Source: Apteryx mantelli
Taxonomy: Eukaryota; Chordata; Aves; Apterygiformes; Apterygidae
DNA length: 64,000 nt
Direction of reading: 5' to 3'
NCBI RefSeq assembly: GCF_036417845.1
Contig: NC_089980.1
Span: 131,466,516-131,530,515, forward strand
Made by a program: the position numbers and the translations under genes. The notes beneath the pieces are model-generated. The model was not told where the DNA came from and did not search any database. It saw nothing but the letters and a program-made list of their open reading frames with translations. Positions 1-12,957 of this stretch are shown one piece after another (positions within the stretch are counted from its first letter, which is position 1; each line of letters opens with the position of its first letter).

Positions 1-493
1 TCTGATAACTGTTCCTGCTTTTCCTGAGTAAAAGGCTTCTGCATGAATGCTCTCGATGCCCTGTCTTCAGAATGTCCTCCTGAATGGTCAGAGCAAGGCT
101 CTACTCTGATAAAACCAGCTGGATTATGCTGGTGGTTGGTATTCCAACACCAGATGTATGGGCTCTCAAATTAGAGCTCTCGAAGAGTTGCAGCAGGTTG
201 GGATCTTCAGGCTGGGAGGAGGAAGTGTTCCTGGCCTGGGAAAGCATAGTGATGGGGGAAGGTTTATTTCTAACTCTGATTGACAGAAGATACTTGGGAA
301 TGTCACTCACCCCTTGCAGCTGGCCCAGCGCCAACAGGCAGAGCAAAACAGATTATAAGTGAGTGTTCTGTCAGTATGTTCAGTCCATGCAGTGGATGGG
401 TTTAAAAACATGGCTTTAAAAACCTAGGGGACTGTTGGTATATCAAGCTGTTCTTACATCAGTGATATAATGAGAATTGTTCTTATTTTACAG
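1..493 (+). other. UBXN2A: UBXN2A intron (partial)
   Basis: Upstream intron of UBXN2A ending in the acceptor at 493. A short ORF occurs at 84-362 but has no donor and no family similarity. No repeat or RNA gene is seen. Confidence 0.7.
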
Positions 494-603
494 GTTGATA
501 TAATTATTAAACTTTGGAAAAACGGATTTACAGTAAATGATGGTGAACTTAGGAGCTACACTGATGTTGCAAACCAGCAGTTCTTGAACTCCGTTAAAAA
601 AGG
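494..603 (+). CDS. UBXN2A: UBXN2A exon, start of SEP domain
   Basis: The acceptor ttttacag precedes GTT GAT ATA, and the donor gtacat follows GG of a split glycine codon. It encodes 36 residues, from VDIIIKLWKNGF to FLNSVKK, the first half of the SEP domain. The preceding exon, which should encode the N-terminal 60 residues, is not in the window. Confidence 0.93.
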
Positions 604-3600
604 GTACATGAGCTTTTGTGTATTGAGTCAGCCTGTGTTAATATGCTTTGGATAGCACTTTGCTCATGCTTTCAAGCTAGATGAATTTTGACTTAGCTGC
701 TTGGCTTTGCGCTCTGGTAGCACTGCAGGAGTGTAGGCCATTGCCTAAGTTCCTGCAGCGCTAATGGCTGTTTTAACATCAACAGGTTCAGGAGCTTTCT
801 GTTGCAGTAGTGGTACACTTGCTGATGAAATAGATAAAAGCAAGTGTTGGGAGGAGGCACAGCAGGTGCGGTATGAAATACAGAATAAGTCAGAGTGCCT
901 AATAATAGCTACCGCTCAAATGATACGTTGACTAGCAAACTTGATCCCCAAGTGGTTGAGCATTTCTGTTTTTATGGCCCTTGTGCGTTTTCCTGTTACC
1001 GATGAAGAGCCTCCGTTAAATGGGCACAGTTGCTGCATGTTACAGAAGTTCTGATCAGCCTTCAGTTTCTTTTTCTAGTGCAAACTTGCGATTTCCATCA
1101 CTTGTGTGTATGTTGCAATCTTTCCTTAATCCTAATGTTAACAGCTGGCATGCTACTGTAATCTCTAGTATTTGGTGCAGTGTTGCTTTCAAATAGCAGA
1201 TTGAATGTAGAAACTAGTGTATTTTTGAGCCTTTAATTTGTGGTGTTCTTGCCCCATACAAACAGACTTTTACAGAGAATATAATTTGGTAATTCTTTTA
1301 TATTTATGTGAAGCAGTTAAGCCCTGTATTTTCAGTCTTCTCCATGCTTTACTAGCCCTTTAAAAATGCTATTTTTACACTATTTTCTTCTATGGATGTC
1401 ACCTTCGTTGGTTGTGCTAGCAATTAACTGCTTTGTTTAAAGTCCTCTACTTTCTTTGTTTGCATGAATCAAAGACAAGTTTGCTACCCCCTTCCACCAT
1501 CTGCTTGTGGAAGTGCTAAGTAATTACAAGATGGTTCCTGAATAACTGTTGATGGTGGAGAAGCACCCAGTACAGTCCATGTACCAGCTCAGTACCACCA
1601 CCCAAAAATGTAGTATCTGCATCAGAGCTCATAAGTGAAGGCATTGCTGTGTTCTGCTTAATGCAAGTAATGCATCCCCAAGGTGATACTATTAGTACAC
1701 AAGGTGTAGCTATTAGTGATGATCTAATTTTTGAAAAGCTGAAATTCATGTTTATCTATAAACACATATGTTTCTAAATTCAGTCTTTCTCTGTAAAAGT
1801 CAAGTATGTTTTCTTTTATCTTACTATGGCAATTAAAAAACTGAACCTACTGCAGCTGTGTCTGGTAATACTAAACTTTTTGCACATTGTGTGGGGTTGT
1901 TTTTTTTGTGTGTGTGTTAACTGAGTAAATTTGAACATCATTCAGCAATTCTCATGCTGTCTTTTATTTTTCACTTTCTAGTTAATGTGCAGTTCAGGAG
2001 TTTGAAGTTGTTTGTATGACATGCGCTTACTTAGTATAGCTCTTAGTAAATAGTTTTACTTATGAGTTTAAAAACATATAATCCTTATGAGGATAAACAT
2101 AAATCAGACATTAATCATTAACATATTTTGTGTACTGAAAACTGTATCATAATTCTTTTTGTGATATGCATTTTTTTCCTTAAGGGAACTGCCTTTTGAG
2201 CTACGAAAAATTTTTGATAAGGAGGAGGTAGATGTGAAAGTGGAAGATAAGAAAGATGAGGTGTATTTATCATCAAAAAAGCCAATGTTTCATCCCTTTT
2301 CTGGACATGGTTACAGATTAGGAAGGTGAGTAGTCTGACATGATCTGTGATTGAGGACTTGAAGCAAACTATACCTACAGTAAAGGATTATGTGATAATT
2401 AGTTTGGAAGGGACCTCGGGGGTCTCCAGCCAACCTCCTGCCCAAAGCAGGGTCAGCTGTGGGTGGAGTCAGCTGAGGTTGTTCAGGGTTTTATCCAGTC
2501 AGGTCTTGAAAACCTCTGAGGACAGTGACCGCCCAATCTCTCTGGGCAACCTACTCCAGTGCAGGACTGTCCTCATGGGGGGAAAAGATTTGCTTTATAC
2601 CCAGTCCAAACTTCCCTTGTTTCACTTTATTTCCGTTGTCTCTTGCGGCTCCCTCCTCCTGATGACCTCCTTGTGAGTACTGACAGGCTGCTGTTAGGTG
2701 CCCCGAGCAGTCTCCCACCCAGACTGAGCAAACCCATCTTCCCCAGCTTCACACGGCAAGTGCTCCAGCCTTAACCATCTTGGTGGCCCTCTGCTGAACT
2801 CGCTCCAGTTTATCTGTCTGTCTTTTATTTGGGACAAAATTGCAATGCGGTATCTAGATGTGGTCAAATCAGTGCTGAATAGATGGGGTCTTCGGTTCCC
2901 ATAATCTACTGCCCGTGCTCTTGTTAATACAGGCAGGATGCTGTTGGCCCTCTCTGCTCAAGATCTAAACGTTAGCAGTACTTTCTCCAAGTGCTGTTTC
3001 CTGTTGAAAGGCTTTCAGTCTTCTATTCTGCAAGTTAACAGAAAAGAACCTTTAAAGCTGTACGCACAATATTTTGTGTGAGAAAAGGAGAATATGACAT
3101 TCTCATAAAAGGAACTGAATAAGTAAGAGGGTATTTTTGCATTCTATTAGAATTTTTTAGTATTTGACCATATGTTTATTGCAGTAACTTTTTAGCATGT
3201 TATACTGATCACCCCTCCTTTATTCCATGCTTCTCTTACGGGTGGAGAGGGCCAGTCACTAATGCCAGTGCTAAAACTGGACTTGATTTATTACCAAACA
3301 GCACTGTGTTTTGGAAGATTGTTGTAGAGGGGCAAGCCAAGAGTTCGCCTGTCAGTCCCTGTGATGTTGCTTGCTCCGGCCAAATAATCTTCCCATATCC
3401 CTGTCATGTAAGACTTACGTGCTTTTAAAAGCAGACTTCAGCCTAGGGAACAGAACATAGTCAGTGACAAAGAGTCTCCAGGAAACCTTCAGATGTGGGG
3501 CTGCCTTGTGACCCTGCAGACTGGGCCTAGTAGACTGGTGAAACCTCAGGTGAACAGCTTGTTTTGACTAAGTAGAAAAGGCTTGCTGCTAAGACCCAGT

Positions 3601-6600
3601 GCTGGTGGGGAAGGAAAGTGTGACCTGGGTAGGAAACGAGGAGGAGGGGAGAAGATGGTAATGTGCAGAGTAAGAGACTGATACGGCAAAGGATGAATGG
3701 TTCTAGGCTGCCTTAGAGAAATCGGTATCTGTTTCATCAGAAAGTAGTGTGTTGCACAGTCCGCTCAGTTGCTATATGCCTGGGTAGATAAGGTCAGTAG
3801 AGAAAAGCTTCCCATGAGGGGCAGATAAGGTGAGATGAGATTTTGCAAGTCTTGCTTTTGGTAGCAGCAAAATTCTGAGCAAACGAGGGTCAAGAATTTA
3901 ATATTATTTCATCTTCAAGTAGACAGGTATACAGCAAAAGCAAAAAGAGATCTATGAATGTGCTGGGTTTCTGCTGCTGACTTCAGTACTAAATGGCAGG
4001 TTGTTCAGTTGCTTGTCTTGCTCTGTCATGCCTACAGCAAGTAGTGATCTTGCTTCCCAGTAGGCAAGAGAGATTCTGGAAACATGCTATTCCATGAATT
4101 TCAGTTGGCTGGTTTTGTACACTGAGATGTCTTACAACTTGCTAAGCATATTTGTTATAGACTGGATAAAATGCTTCCCCCCCCCCATTGCCATTCTACT
4201 CAGTGATATGTTATCAGAACCTTTTTCTTTAAAGACTAGTAAGTATTTTTGCTGGTGTGGGAAACATGAGCCAGAAGTGCTCTGACTCCATGAACTGTTG
4301 CTTGCTTCCTGATGTTAATAAATGTCCATTACATGCAAATGCTACTCTTTCAGCAGAAAAGCTTTGTGGGGAAACAGTAATACTGACTAGTTATAACAAG
4401 TTTTCAACTGTAGAACTGCCTTTACACATTTGCATTTGTGTGCTTCAGTTTATGACCTAGACAAAATTCTGTTTATCAATTAAACTTTTTTTATAGTCTC
4501 TATAGATTTCCTGCCAGTGCTCCTAGATGGATGGATGATGTGGGTGGATGAACTTTGTAGTCCTTAGATGAATCAGTCTGTTGACTGGCTCATTGTAAGT
4601 TCTGTTTGAGGAAAGGTAGAACTAGAATTGATTTATATAAATGTAAAGCTCAGATGAGTTTATTCCTTTTCCCCTATGTTGTACAGAGGAAACAAATGAG
4701 GCTTATGAGACTCTTCTAACATACCTTATGAATCTGTTTAACTAAAGGGTATATTTCTTCTGTTTTATGCACCTCTGTTCAGTTGTGTTTAATGGTTTGT
4801 GACTATAACAAGACAACCACGTTTTTCTATTAAGCTTAACTATACATTTTAAAGTCTACCACAGAAGCATGTTAATCAAAATATTGACTGAAAGCCCTTG
4901 TAGCAAAGTGGACTTGCTCTATAACCTCATTAGGGTAAAACAATGTGTGTCAAGCTTCTTAACTGCTAGTCTGGGTAAGGCACAATACTCTTGGGCTTTT
5001 TCTTTTCTGAAAATTGACTGGAGATTCTTATGTCTCTTCAATCATTAGTTTATAAGATTATCAAAAGAAGATGTAAAAGGAATAAGTAAGCCTTTAAAAG
5101 GGATGATGCTACTTTGAAGTCAGGATATTGAGACCTGTGTTCTTGGTTTGTGGCTTTAGTCAAAGCTCCCACCACTAGATGGCTTTATCTGTCAGCTCCA
5201 AAAGAGCAAAGCTATTAAGTATAGAAACACTTTAAACCTTGGTGAATATAACTCTTCTAACCTTTCCTTGCAGCTTAACTTAACTTGTTGGCTTCAGTTT
5301 TATTCCACATGTACTTGGTATTAAAAGGATCATCTCAGGCACCTAGTAAAAATTCCTGAGATGTGAACATGAAAGAGGAGATTTGGTCTGAGAATTACAC
5401 CAAAATTTGTATCTACTTGAGACAGTCATCTGAACTACCACTGTGGTTGATGGGGCTAAAATGTAATTCAGCCCAACCTAAAGTAGACACCTGGACAGTT
5501 GACTGGCTCTCCAGCCTCTGCTGTACTAGAGACAACTATCTTGCACATGAATGCCTACACTTCAGTGTCTCGTTCTGGAACTGAACCTCACGGATCAATT
5601 GGCCAACTAAAGCTGATCATTGCTGGGCTTAAGTATGACTTAGACATTTTATTTCTTCTGCTCCCAACATTTGACATCATCTTTCTGGTCCTCAAGCCTT
5701 CTTTCCAGCTCTGGAGGACCACTAGGGTTTATTGAATGTTGAGGTTAAACAAGAACAGAAGCAAAGAAGAAATACGGATGTGAGCTAAGTAGATCAGTAG
5801 AGGCAGGTGACTAATAAGTAACCTATTGCTGGAGCAGCAGAATGTTTTGCAGATGTGCCTCTTGGAATCTGCTGATTTCTACTTCTTGCTCCCCCGCTGA
5901 TTTCTATATAATGCAAGGCAGTGAATCCTGTGCCCCTCCTGTGCCTCCAGTCCCAGTGAACATCCCTTATCACTCACCTGGGAATGAGATTCCTTGATTC
6001 TCATTCTTTTCGCACAGTTTCAATGGAAGAAGTAAAAAGTGCCTCTATTCTTGGCTGACAGCCTAGAAATTAGGGCGCTTACCTAGATAGTGGATGATTC
6101 TGGAATACCTTTTTTCGAAATACTCCAGCCTGAGAAGGACGTGAGCCCAAGAGTCCAACTTCCTTAGGTTTAGTCTTTAACAAAGACTAAATCATTAGTC
6201 TTTGGGGTTTTTTTAATGAAAAAGTAGCTATGGTTTTTCTGCTTTATGATTAAACTAGCAAACCTACAGGAGCATAAGGATGTATTGCTGGGGTTTGTTT
6301 GTGAAGCAGATGTAATAGTTTTAAGAACTGTTATTCTACAGCCATTTGTTACTGACTCCTCACTCAAGAAACAGTAACAGATAATTTTCATTGCAAAGAG
6401 AAAACTTTCCCTGAAACCGCTGTGAAGCACTCGTGTAGTCAGTGACCATGGCTGAGCTGAGAGAAGAAATGGCAGCTCCTTAAATCACTGCTATTGTTTC
6501 GCAAGCAAACATCTGGTTATACTTACGTATGCTGAGGATATGCCCGTTGGAGCAGGCCTTATTGATGACTTAAACAGTACATGCCAAACAAGCTTAGTCC

Positions 6601-9600
6601 TGAAGTGCTAAGCTAAGACATTTCTTCAGAATCAAAATTTTCACTAGTAAATATCCCTAGATATTTTTTTTTTCTTCCCCCCTAAGACCATGCACTTGGA
6701 CCGAGGTCCCTGTATTCTATCAAGTCCTTTTGTGGACCTTATGGGAGGCTCAGCTGTCAAAAGTGCCTTGGAAACCAAAATCCAAGTGCTGTGTGCATCA
6801 GCCTGCGTTTTCACATTAAGTCAGTTCCTCCAACAGATAAATAATGGCTCTAAACTGAAATAGATGATGCTGGGGTCTAAATCAAGGCTAACAACGTTCA
6901 GTTAAATTGAATTAGTCTAATCAGTTACAGTGAAAATTAACATTGAGTATGCAAATTTGAAACACACATGAAGGTTTCACCTGTGTGATTAGAGTACAAA
7001 AGATGAATGAAGAATCTTCAAACCCTTTCACTTCTCTTGTGTGTTTGTATTTAATCCTTGGGTATTTTTCCCCTCCACCTTGTAAAAAATATTTTCTGTG
7101 AACAAACTGAAACTCTTTAGCATGTTGTAGTCTTCAAGAGAAAATACTGACATGTTAAAAAATATGGTAAAAAATCCAACATCTGTGTTAATATTCCTAT
7201 ACTTGTTTAAAAAAAGAAAGTCATCAGTGCACCCTGACTCAGGGTAGAAACCTCCAGAAGCAGTAGTGTGAATGGCGGTTCAAGCTTTCAGGTGACCTTG
7301 GAAGGCATAACCTTTTATGGCTTTTCATTTCAGTGCAACTCCAAGGATAATTTCTAAAGTAAGAGATGACCATCAAGAAGCTGACAACAAACGACCTCTT
7401 CCTTTAGTACCCTTAAATGATTTGGAGCCTATCACTAGCATCCAGATCTGGTTAGCTGATGGGAAAAGGATAGTTCAGAAATTCAATGTTTCTCACAGGT
7501 AAGATTTATTTTAGCACTGTCCTATGTGTTTGCATCGGAACTATTTATCCTATGACACAATAGGTCTCTAAATTCTGTGGGTAATAATTTTGCCCCCCCC
7601 CCCCCCCACACACACACACCCTGTGCACTTAACGCTGGAGAGCTGTTCAGCTGTATCTAGAATACTTCCTCTGAAATTTTTGAGAAACTGATGAATTTTT
7701 AGTTGACAAGAGGAGGGTGTAAGAGGAACCTGGAGTGACCTTAACTAGTTAGTGCATAACTGTAGTTAAAAATCTGCCCAGGAAATTTTAGGGCTTCCTT
7801 GTAGCTTATTGCAAGTTAAGGTGTATATATATATTGCTCATTACTGGAGGAGGCAATTCAGCAGAATTCTTGCACAGCTTTCAGGATGACAGATATCTCA
7901 CAAAATGACTACATCTGGGGCAAATCACTTAATGACTAGCTTTTTTTTTTTTTTTTTTTTGAGTGTAGACTGCACCACAGATGTTGAATTTTAGCAAATC
8001 CACTTGTATCCCTTCCAGCATGCAAAGGGAACTGGAGGATGTGACTTAGATTTGAGCCAGAGGAACCTCCAGGGAGGGACAGAGTCAGTGCATTAAGCAG
8101 GGGAGGTTATTCACCTACATGTCAGTCCTGTCAGCAAGGACAGAATAGAATGCATCTAGTATATTTAATTCTCATTATTAAAACTTCCAGTTCCCCAAAG
8201 AGGCTTGTAAATGGGGATAAAGTCAGAAAGTGTCAGCATAGCATATATATATGCTGGAACTTTGAGAAGGTGGGATTAACTATTTAAATTGTAGAGCTAC
8301 TGCCTTTAAAGACCTTTCTCAAATTTGTAATTTGCTGCCCCGGTACTGCAGTCACATAATATTGAAAGGACATGTTGCCTGTTCTGCTCTCCAAAGCAAT
8401 TTAAAGTGATCATAGGTTTAACGCAATCTAGGCTGCTGTTAGGATAAACTGGGTATGGCTTTGTGTCTGGTCAGAAGGAAAGCATAGCAGTTGCAGGCTA
8501 ATGATTGCAACTTTTTTCCGTAAGTAGTACTGCTTTGTTACTGTTACCTCTAGAGGCCTCAGGTGTGAACTGAAACACTTGTGATGTACTGCTGAAGGTC
8601 AGTTGCTATTTTGATTATAAATCCGTAAGTGGAGGCCTTACTACTTTTATTATTCCAAGTTTGCTTTCGTCTTTGTGGTAAATAATAGTATAAAAAGCTG
8701 CTAAGTGCTCTTGGAGAAAACAAGCCTGACATAAGCTGCCTTGCTGATGTGATGCTCTTTTTCTAAAAAGCCTGCAATGAATATTCCATGATAACGTATA
8801 TTCTTGCCACGGGACCGTCATGCTTCTGGGCTGTATGTAGTATGTGTCTATGGCCTAATAAGAAATAGGAGGAAATCCTTGTAGGGTAGAGAACCTCAAG
8901 CATTACGATTGCAAGTATGGCAGTAATATGCTCCTTTCAGTGGGAGAAGCAGAAAACGGTCAACTATTTGTTAACCAAACTGTAGCATGTAGTATATATA
9001 TTGCAGTGCCTGGGCAAAAGGCAAAATGGTTACTTCTACCCTTTCATAGGTGGAATGTGTATATTCCGCATAAATTCATGCTTTGGATGAGTTTAAATAC
9101 TGACGAAAGCATGGGAGCAGAAGTGCAGGTAGCATTGCAATACTGCAGTATGGGGAATTGAGGAGATCACTGGAGTGAAACTACTAGCGGAGCAGTTCTG
9201 TAGGGATAGCACACACGCAGCTAGGTCCCAAATCCAGTTCTGTCCCCTCTTGAGGACTTGCCACGTTACTGTGACTTTGCAGCGTGGGATATGGAACCTA
9301 GAAAGGGATTTGCTCATCCTAAAGTGGATATCTGAAGGCTAATCACCTGAATATCTCTGGGGACTTGATGAGCTTTGACATCTGCAGATAGACACCTGGA
9401 AGCATAAGTGCCTAACCAAAAATTAAATCCTGCTCCAGTTATTTCAGGCAGTAGGCTCCTAAGACCAAATACTGTTTCTTGATTGAGACCTGTATGCACA
9501 GGAGTTAGGCACTGGCTGTATCTGTCCTACTAAGTGTGGCCAAGGCATAGGAACTTGGTCATCTGTGCTGCTAAACTGTTAGAACAGCTTTTACCCAGGC

Positions 9601-10621
9601 CACCTAGCGTTCTCCCAAGCAATACCCAAACTCGGTTCAGGAGTTAGACTGTGGACAGTTCCTTGTAGGCAGTAAACCCTGGGAGCTACCTGATTCGTGG
9701 GGGAGAGGAAGGATGAATTTAAAAATTTGCCTGTGGCCAGACTCTGCCAGTTGGCCTCAGGACCAGAGAATGGGCATTGACGCCATTTAGTTTACTGATA
9801 CAGATGTATCCTGTCATCTTCATTTTCTAATCAAATTGGTCACTCCTGACTCTTCCTTGTTACCACAAAACCTGCCTTGCTTGTTGTCCCAAGGTTCTTT
9901 AGAGATTCAAGCTGGCTATTAAGGGGTAATGAATTCACTACTGCTCCTGCTTTGGTAGGACGAGACTATATTTAGACTTAATATTTGGGCAAGCTTTGCA
10001 AACCTTTATTTTTATTATCGTGCTGCTACATACACTACACACTAGAGACTTGCTTATTCTGGCTCATGGTTATAGAGACCTCAGATAAGAGCTCTGCCAG
10101 CTGTTAAGAAATGGGGGCTTGTGTTACTGCCATGTGAGCCACAGTGAGACATCTGGGTACCTGGAGCAAAATGCGCTCATCTTTTCCCCTTGGGATTGCC
10201 CTAAGAACATGTGAACCTTGGTCCTCCCTCTCAAGTGGTCCAGGCACTTCAAGATACCCCTTCTGTATTCCTCCACGTCTGTCTCCTCAGTGGTTTATCA
10301 GAAACCTGGGCCATCAGCTGCTGTGTGAAATGGGTGTCTCATTCTGTTCTTGAGGTGGCTCTGTGTATTGTGCGTATGTTCTGTGTTGGGATTTGAGCAC
10401 TTAATGATGAGTTTTCTTTTTCTCTTCTCAGAATAAGCCATGTCAGAGACTTCATAGCAAAATATCAAGGATCAGAGGGAAGGGTTCCCTTTACACTGAC
10501 TACTTCTCTGCCCTTTCAAGAGCTGCGGGATGAGACACTCACACTAGAGGAAGCAAAGTTGCAAAATGCTGTTGTTGTTCAGAGACTTCAGAAAACAACT
10601 GAGCCTTTCAGACACTCGTAG
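494..10621 (+). CDS. UBXN2A: UBXN2A, UBX domain protein 2A (3' four coding exons; 5' end outside window)
   Basis: Exons at 494-603, 2185-2325, 7334-7498 and 10432-10621 join in phase (110+141+165+190 nt) to give the last 201 residues plus TAG. Human UBXN2A has 259 residues, so about 60 N-terminal residues lie upstream of the window. Visible residues 1-84 form a SEP domain (starts VDIIIKLWKNGFTVND; contains KEEVDVKVEDKK and HPFSGHGYRLG). Residues about 115-198 form a UBX domain (ITSIQIWLADGKRIVQKFN through LQNAVVVQRLQK). Known family role: a cytosolic/ER adaptor that recruits the p97/VCP AAA ATPase to ubiquitinated clients, linked to nicotinic receptor alpha3 trafficking and mortalin turnover. 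All introns are GT-AG. UBXN2B and NSFL1C are relatives; the short length, the C terminus and the MFSD2B neighbour favour UBXN2A. No disruption is seen. Confidence 0.95.
604..2184 (+). other. UBXN2A: UBXN2A intron
   Basis: AT-rich intron with unremarkable sequence and a T-rich branch/pyrimidine region before 2184. I see no other feature. Confidence 0.85.
2185..2325 (+). CDS. UBXN2A: UBXN2A exon, second half of SEP domain
   Basis: The acceptor ttttttccttaag and donor gtgagt flank an exon that completes the split Gly and encodes ELPFELRKIFDKEEVDVKVE and on to GHGYRLG. The exon ends with two bases of a serine codon. This is the most recognisable SEP segment of the p47/UBXN2 family. Confidence 0.94.
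2400..2965 (-). mobile_element. CR1 LINE fragment (3' part, diverged)
   Basis: Read on the plus strand it carries the usual landmarks of a reversed CR1 3' end, in order: TTGGAAGGGACCTC, the TCTCTGGGCAACCT block, GTGGCCCTCTGCTGAACTCG and a GGATGCTGTTGGCC block. The element therefore lies on the minus strand. It is diverged and has no long ORF, so it is inactive. CR1 is the dominant LINE of birds and reptiles and the main reason for calling this window avian. Edges are approximate. Confidence 0.85.
4177..4186. repeat. poly-C run (10)
   Basis: Simple homopolymer in a UBXN2A intron. Confidence 0.95.
7334..7498 (+). CDS. UBXN2A: UBXN2A exon, SEP-UBX linker and first UBX strands
   Basis: The acceptor catttcag and donor gtaaga are good. 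The exon encodes SATPRIISKV, then a charged linker, then PLNDLEPITSIQIWLADGK and FNVSHR, the beta-hairpin start of the UBX fold. It ends in a split arginine codon. Confidence 0.94.
7593..7619. repeat. poly-C followed by (CA)n microsatellite
   Basis: C15 runs directly into about six CA units. It is likely length-polymorphic and prone to sequencing error. Confidence 0.95.
7941..7960. repeat. poly-T run (20)
   Basis: Uninterrupted T20 in the last UBXN2A intron. Confidence 0.95.
10432..10621 (+). CDS. UBXN2A: UBXN2A terminal coding exon, UBX domain end and stop
   Basis: The acceptor ttctcttctcag opens a frame of 62 codons ending in TAG at 10619-10621, followed at once by TGA. It encodes ISHVRDFIAKYQG, the UBX helix, and ends QRLQKTTEPFRHS. 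At the p97-contact loop, the site of the classical FPR motif, the sequence reads SLPFQELRDE, so the canonical arginine is absent, as in the mammalian protein. Confidence 0.94.
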
Positions 10622-11656
10622 TGAAAAAGCACCTGAGAGTGACTGTAAAACTGCTGCTACATCTAAAGGACATCTCAAGAATGAGCAAAACAACGCAATC
10701 AAAAGCACGAGTACAAATTAGATTTTAACTGGCTAAAAGCTACACACAGACAGAACTAGACAAAACCAAAAATGTAACCAGCAATATGTGGATGCACTAT
10801 GATCCTCACATAGCTGCACTCTCAGCAAAAAGTGTGCTGTGCTATAATCTGCTATAATAGAAGTATTTTTTACTCATTTCTGTGGTCAGAGCCTGGCTAT
10901 AATGTAGCAGAGGTAACTGTACAGCAGGGTCCTCCTTAGAATTTCCTTAGGTAGAAAGCTTTGCTAGCCTGTCCTTTAAGGAGTGTCTAGGTGAAACGGT
11001 ACTACTCTAAGACTTTACTACTACTAATAGCACCTTGTAAGGAAAACATTATTTATTTTTGCACTTTGGACTGAAATGAAACTAAACTGGCTGGTTTCAC
11101 TTACTTTTCAGTGTAAGCTGCTTCAGTTTGCATTCTTCTTACAGTAACATTTAGGCAACAGATGCTGCAGGGAAGCTCACATTTGAACACTTAAGTAACT
11201 TGAAAATATTCTTCAATATCAATATCTTTAGGATTTAACTTCTACAATGTGAATGTTGCATCAAGTTTTCCCATGGTAGGTGCACGTGTGAGAAGATAGA
11301 ATTGAGGTAGTCTGGTGCATGCTGCATATGAAGTGCCTCAGTGTAAGGCATTGTTATTACTAATGGTTGAAGTGATTTCTGCCTCTCTTACGTTCTGCCA
11401 CGGGTATCTTACAGGGTGATGTTAAACTACCTAATTCACTAGAAAGAATAGAGATCTACTATTAGCCTTTTCTCATGTAAGCTTCAGTTTTTCTGGAGTT
11501 TACAGGAGCAGTGGCTTAGAGGAATACAGTTTCTGTATTTATATATCCATTTCTGTCCTGAACCAGCCAGCTGTGGGGCGCACTGAGTGCATGTGCCCAT
11601 GTTTCAGAGATGTTTAAAATCTTTATTTGGAAGTCAAGGTTTCTCCCTCCCTATTA

Positions 11657-11670
11657 CCCCCCCCCCCCCC
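11657..11670. repeat. poly-C run (14)
   Basis: Simple homopolymer downstream of UBXN2A. Confidence 0.95.
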
Positions 11671-12944
11671 TTTTCATCCAAGTCTTATTTCGCCATTCAT
11701 GTTTTTGGGGTATAGGATTTGGAGCCAACCACTCCATATTTTGCTGAAGAAGAAATCAACATAAGGACTAAATATCCTGAACATTGTACTTGCTATACAG
11801 TTGGCAAGAAAAGCTAAGTAGCACACGGGTTTGTGAATGGAACTGGAGTCTCTGGATAAGACTCTGCCTGGGGCCTTCAATGAACGCTAACTAGTTTATG
11901 CTACCTGCACAAATGTTGTTGTACTTCCTCTGCATGGCTACCTGGAAGATGGGTTTGGGGTTTCCTGGTTTTGTTTTAAATAGAAGATGACTTACTGGAG
12001 TGACTTGAATTCTTTCCAAAACTCCTGTTACTTCAAACAAGGTACGCACTTACTTCATTCATAGGGTTGTAAAACCATATATTTTGCTTCAGCATCTCTC
12101 CTGGCCCATATTAGGGCAATTAATGAATGTCAACTGCACAAATATCTATTCAATGTACTCAAAAAGCAAATCTCTGAAAACTATGCAGTTTTTAACAGTT
12201 TATAGCAGTGAAAACAGTTGCTGTGTCATTCATCTTTATGTAGCAAATAACACAACTAAATTTTGCTTGCTCTTACGCTGACTCCTTTATTATATGAAAA
12301 GCCTACCAGATCTCTAGTAGTAGGACTGTGGGTGCAGTCAAATACACTAGCAAAACTGAAGAGACAAATCATGTAGAGATGCAGCTTCAGTTCTTACTTT
12401 GCAGAGCTTCCTGAACAGTGAATTTTATTATTCAATGCTTTTGAATTTGTTTTAATGTAAACCTAAGTATGAGAGAACCACACATGCTTGATCATAAGTT
12501 CAATGTTCTTACCCAGAAGATGCATGAAACCTCAAAGTAGCAGTATACTACTCCTGCATGTGCAACATAGGAATTTAGTGAAAAAAATACTGTAAAATTC
12601 ATTGAAATTGGGGGGGAAAAAAAACAAGTTTTAAGGTAGGTAAAGCAATTTTGCTTGGTATCACAAGATCATGTTTTTGGAAAGGAGTAAAGTATTTAAT
12701 ATTCCAACATTCATTCATGTCTGCTCTCAGTATTTAAGAGACTGGATAGCTTGATTCTATTTAGCTATATATTGTGCTTTATTCAACTGTTTATGGCTGC
12801 AACTTTTGTAGACTTGAGTGTGTTTGTGGCCTGAAAATGTCGTGAGTGGAGTGATCTTAATTGTAATACAAAATGAGATCAATTCTTTAAAAGGTCAAAG
12901 TAGTACTGACTGCCTAATCCCATGTTAGACTAGAAAGTGCCTTT

Positions 12945-12957
12945 AAAAAAAAAAAAA
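12945..12957. repeat. poly-A run (13)
   Basis: Simple homopolymer downstream of UBXN2A. Confidence 0.95.

Larger units (their letters stand above)
2326..7333 (+). other. UBXN2A: UBXN2A intron carrying a CR1 fragment
   Basis: A 5 kb intron. It holds the CR1 fragment near its start and a C10 run at 4177-4186. The remainder shows scattered stop-rich sequence and nothing I can name. Confidence 0.85.
7499..10431 (+). other. UBXN2A: UBXN2A last intron
   Basis: A 2.9 kb intron with a C15/(CA)n tract and a T20 run near its 5' side. Several ORFs of 60-77 codons on both strands at 8.6-9.5 kb have no recognisable product. It ends in a strong pyrimidine tract before 10432. Confidence 0.85.

Noticed and set aside
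84-362. 92-codon ORF before the first UBXN2A exon, tested as the missing N-terminal exon
   Set aside because: The residues do not resemble the UBXN2A N terminus. A weak local likeness near 60-110 has no GT donor.
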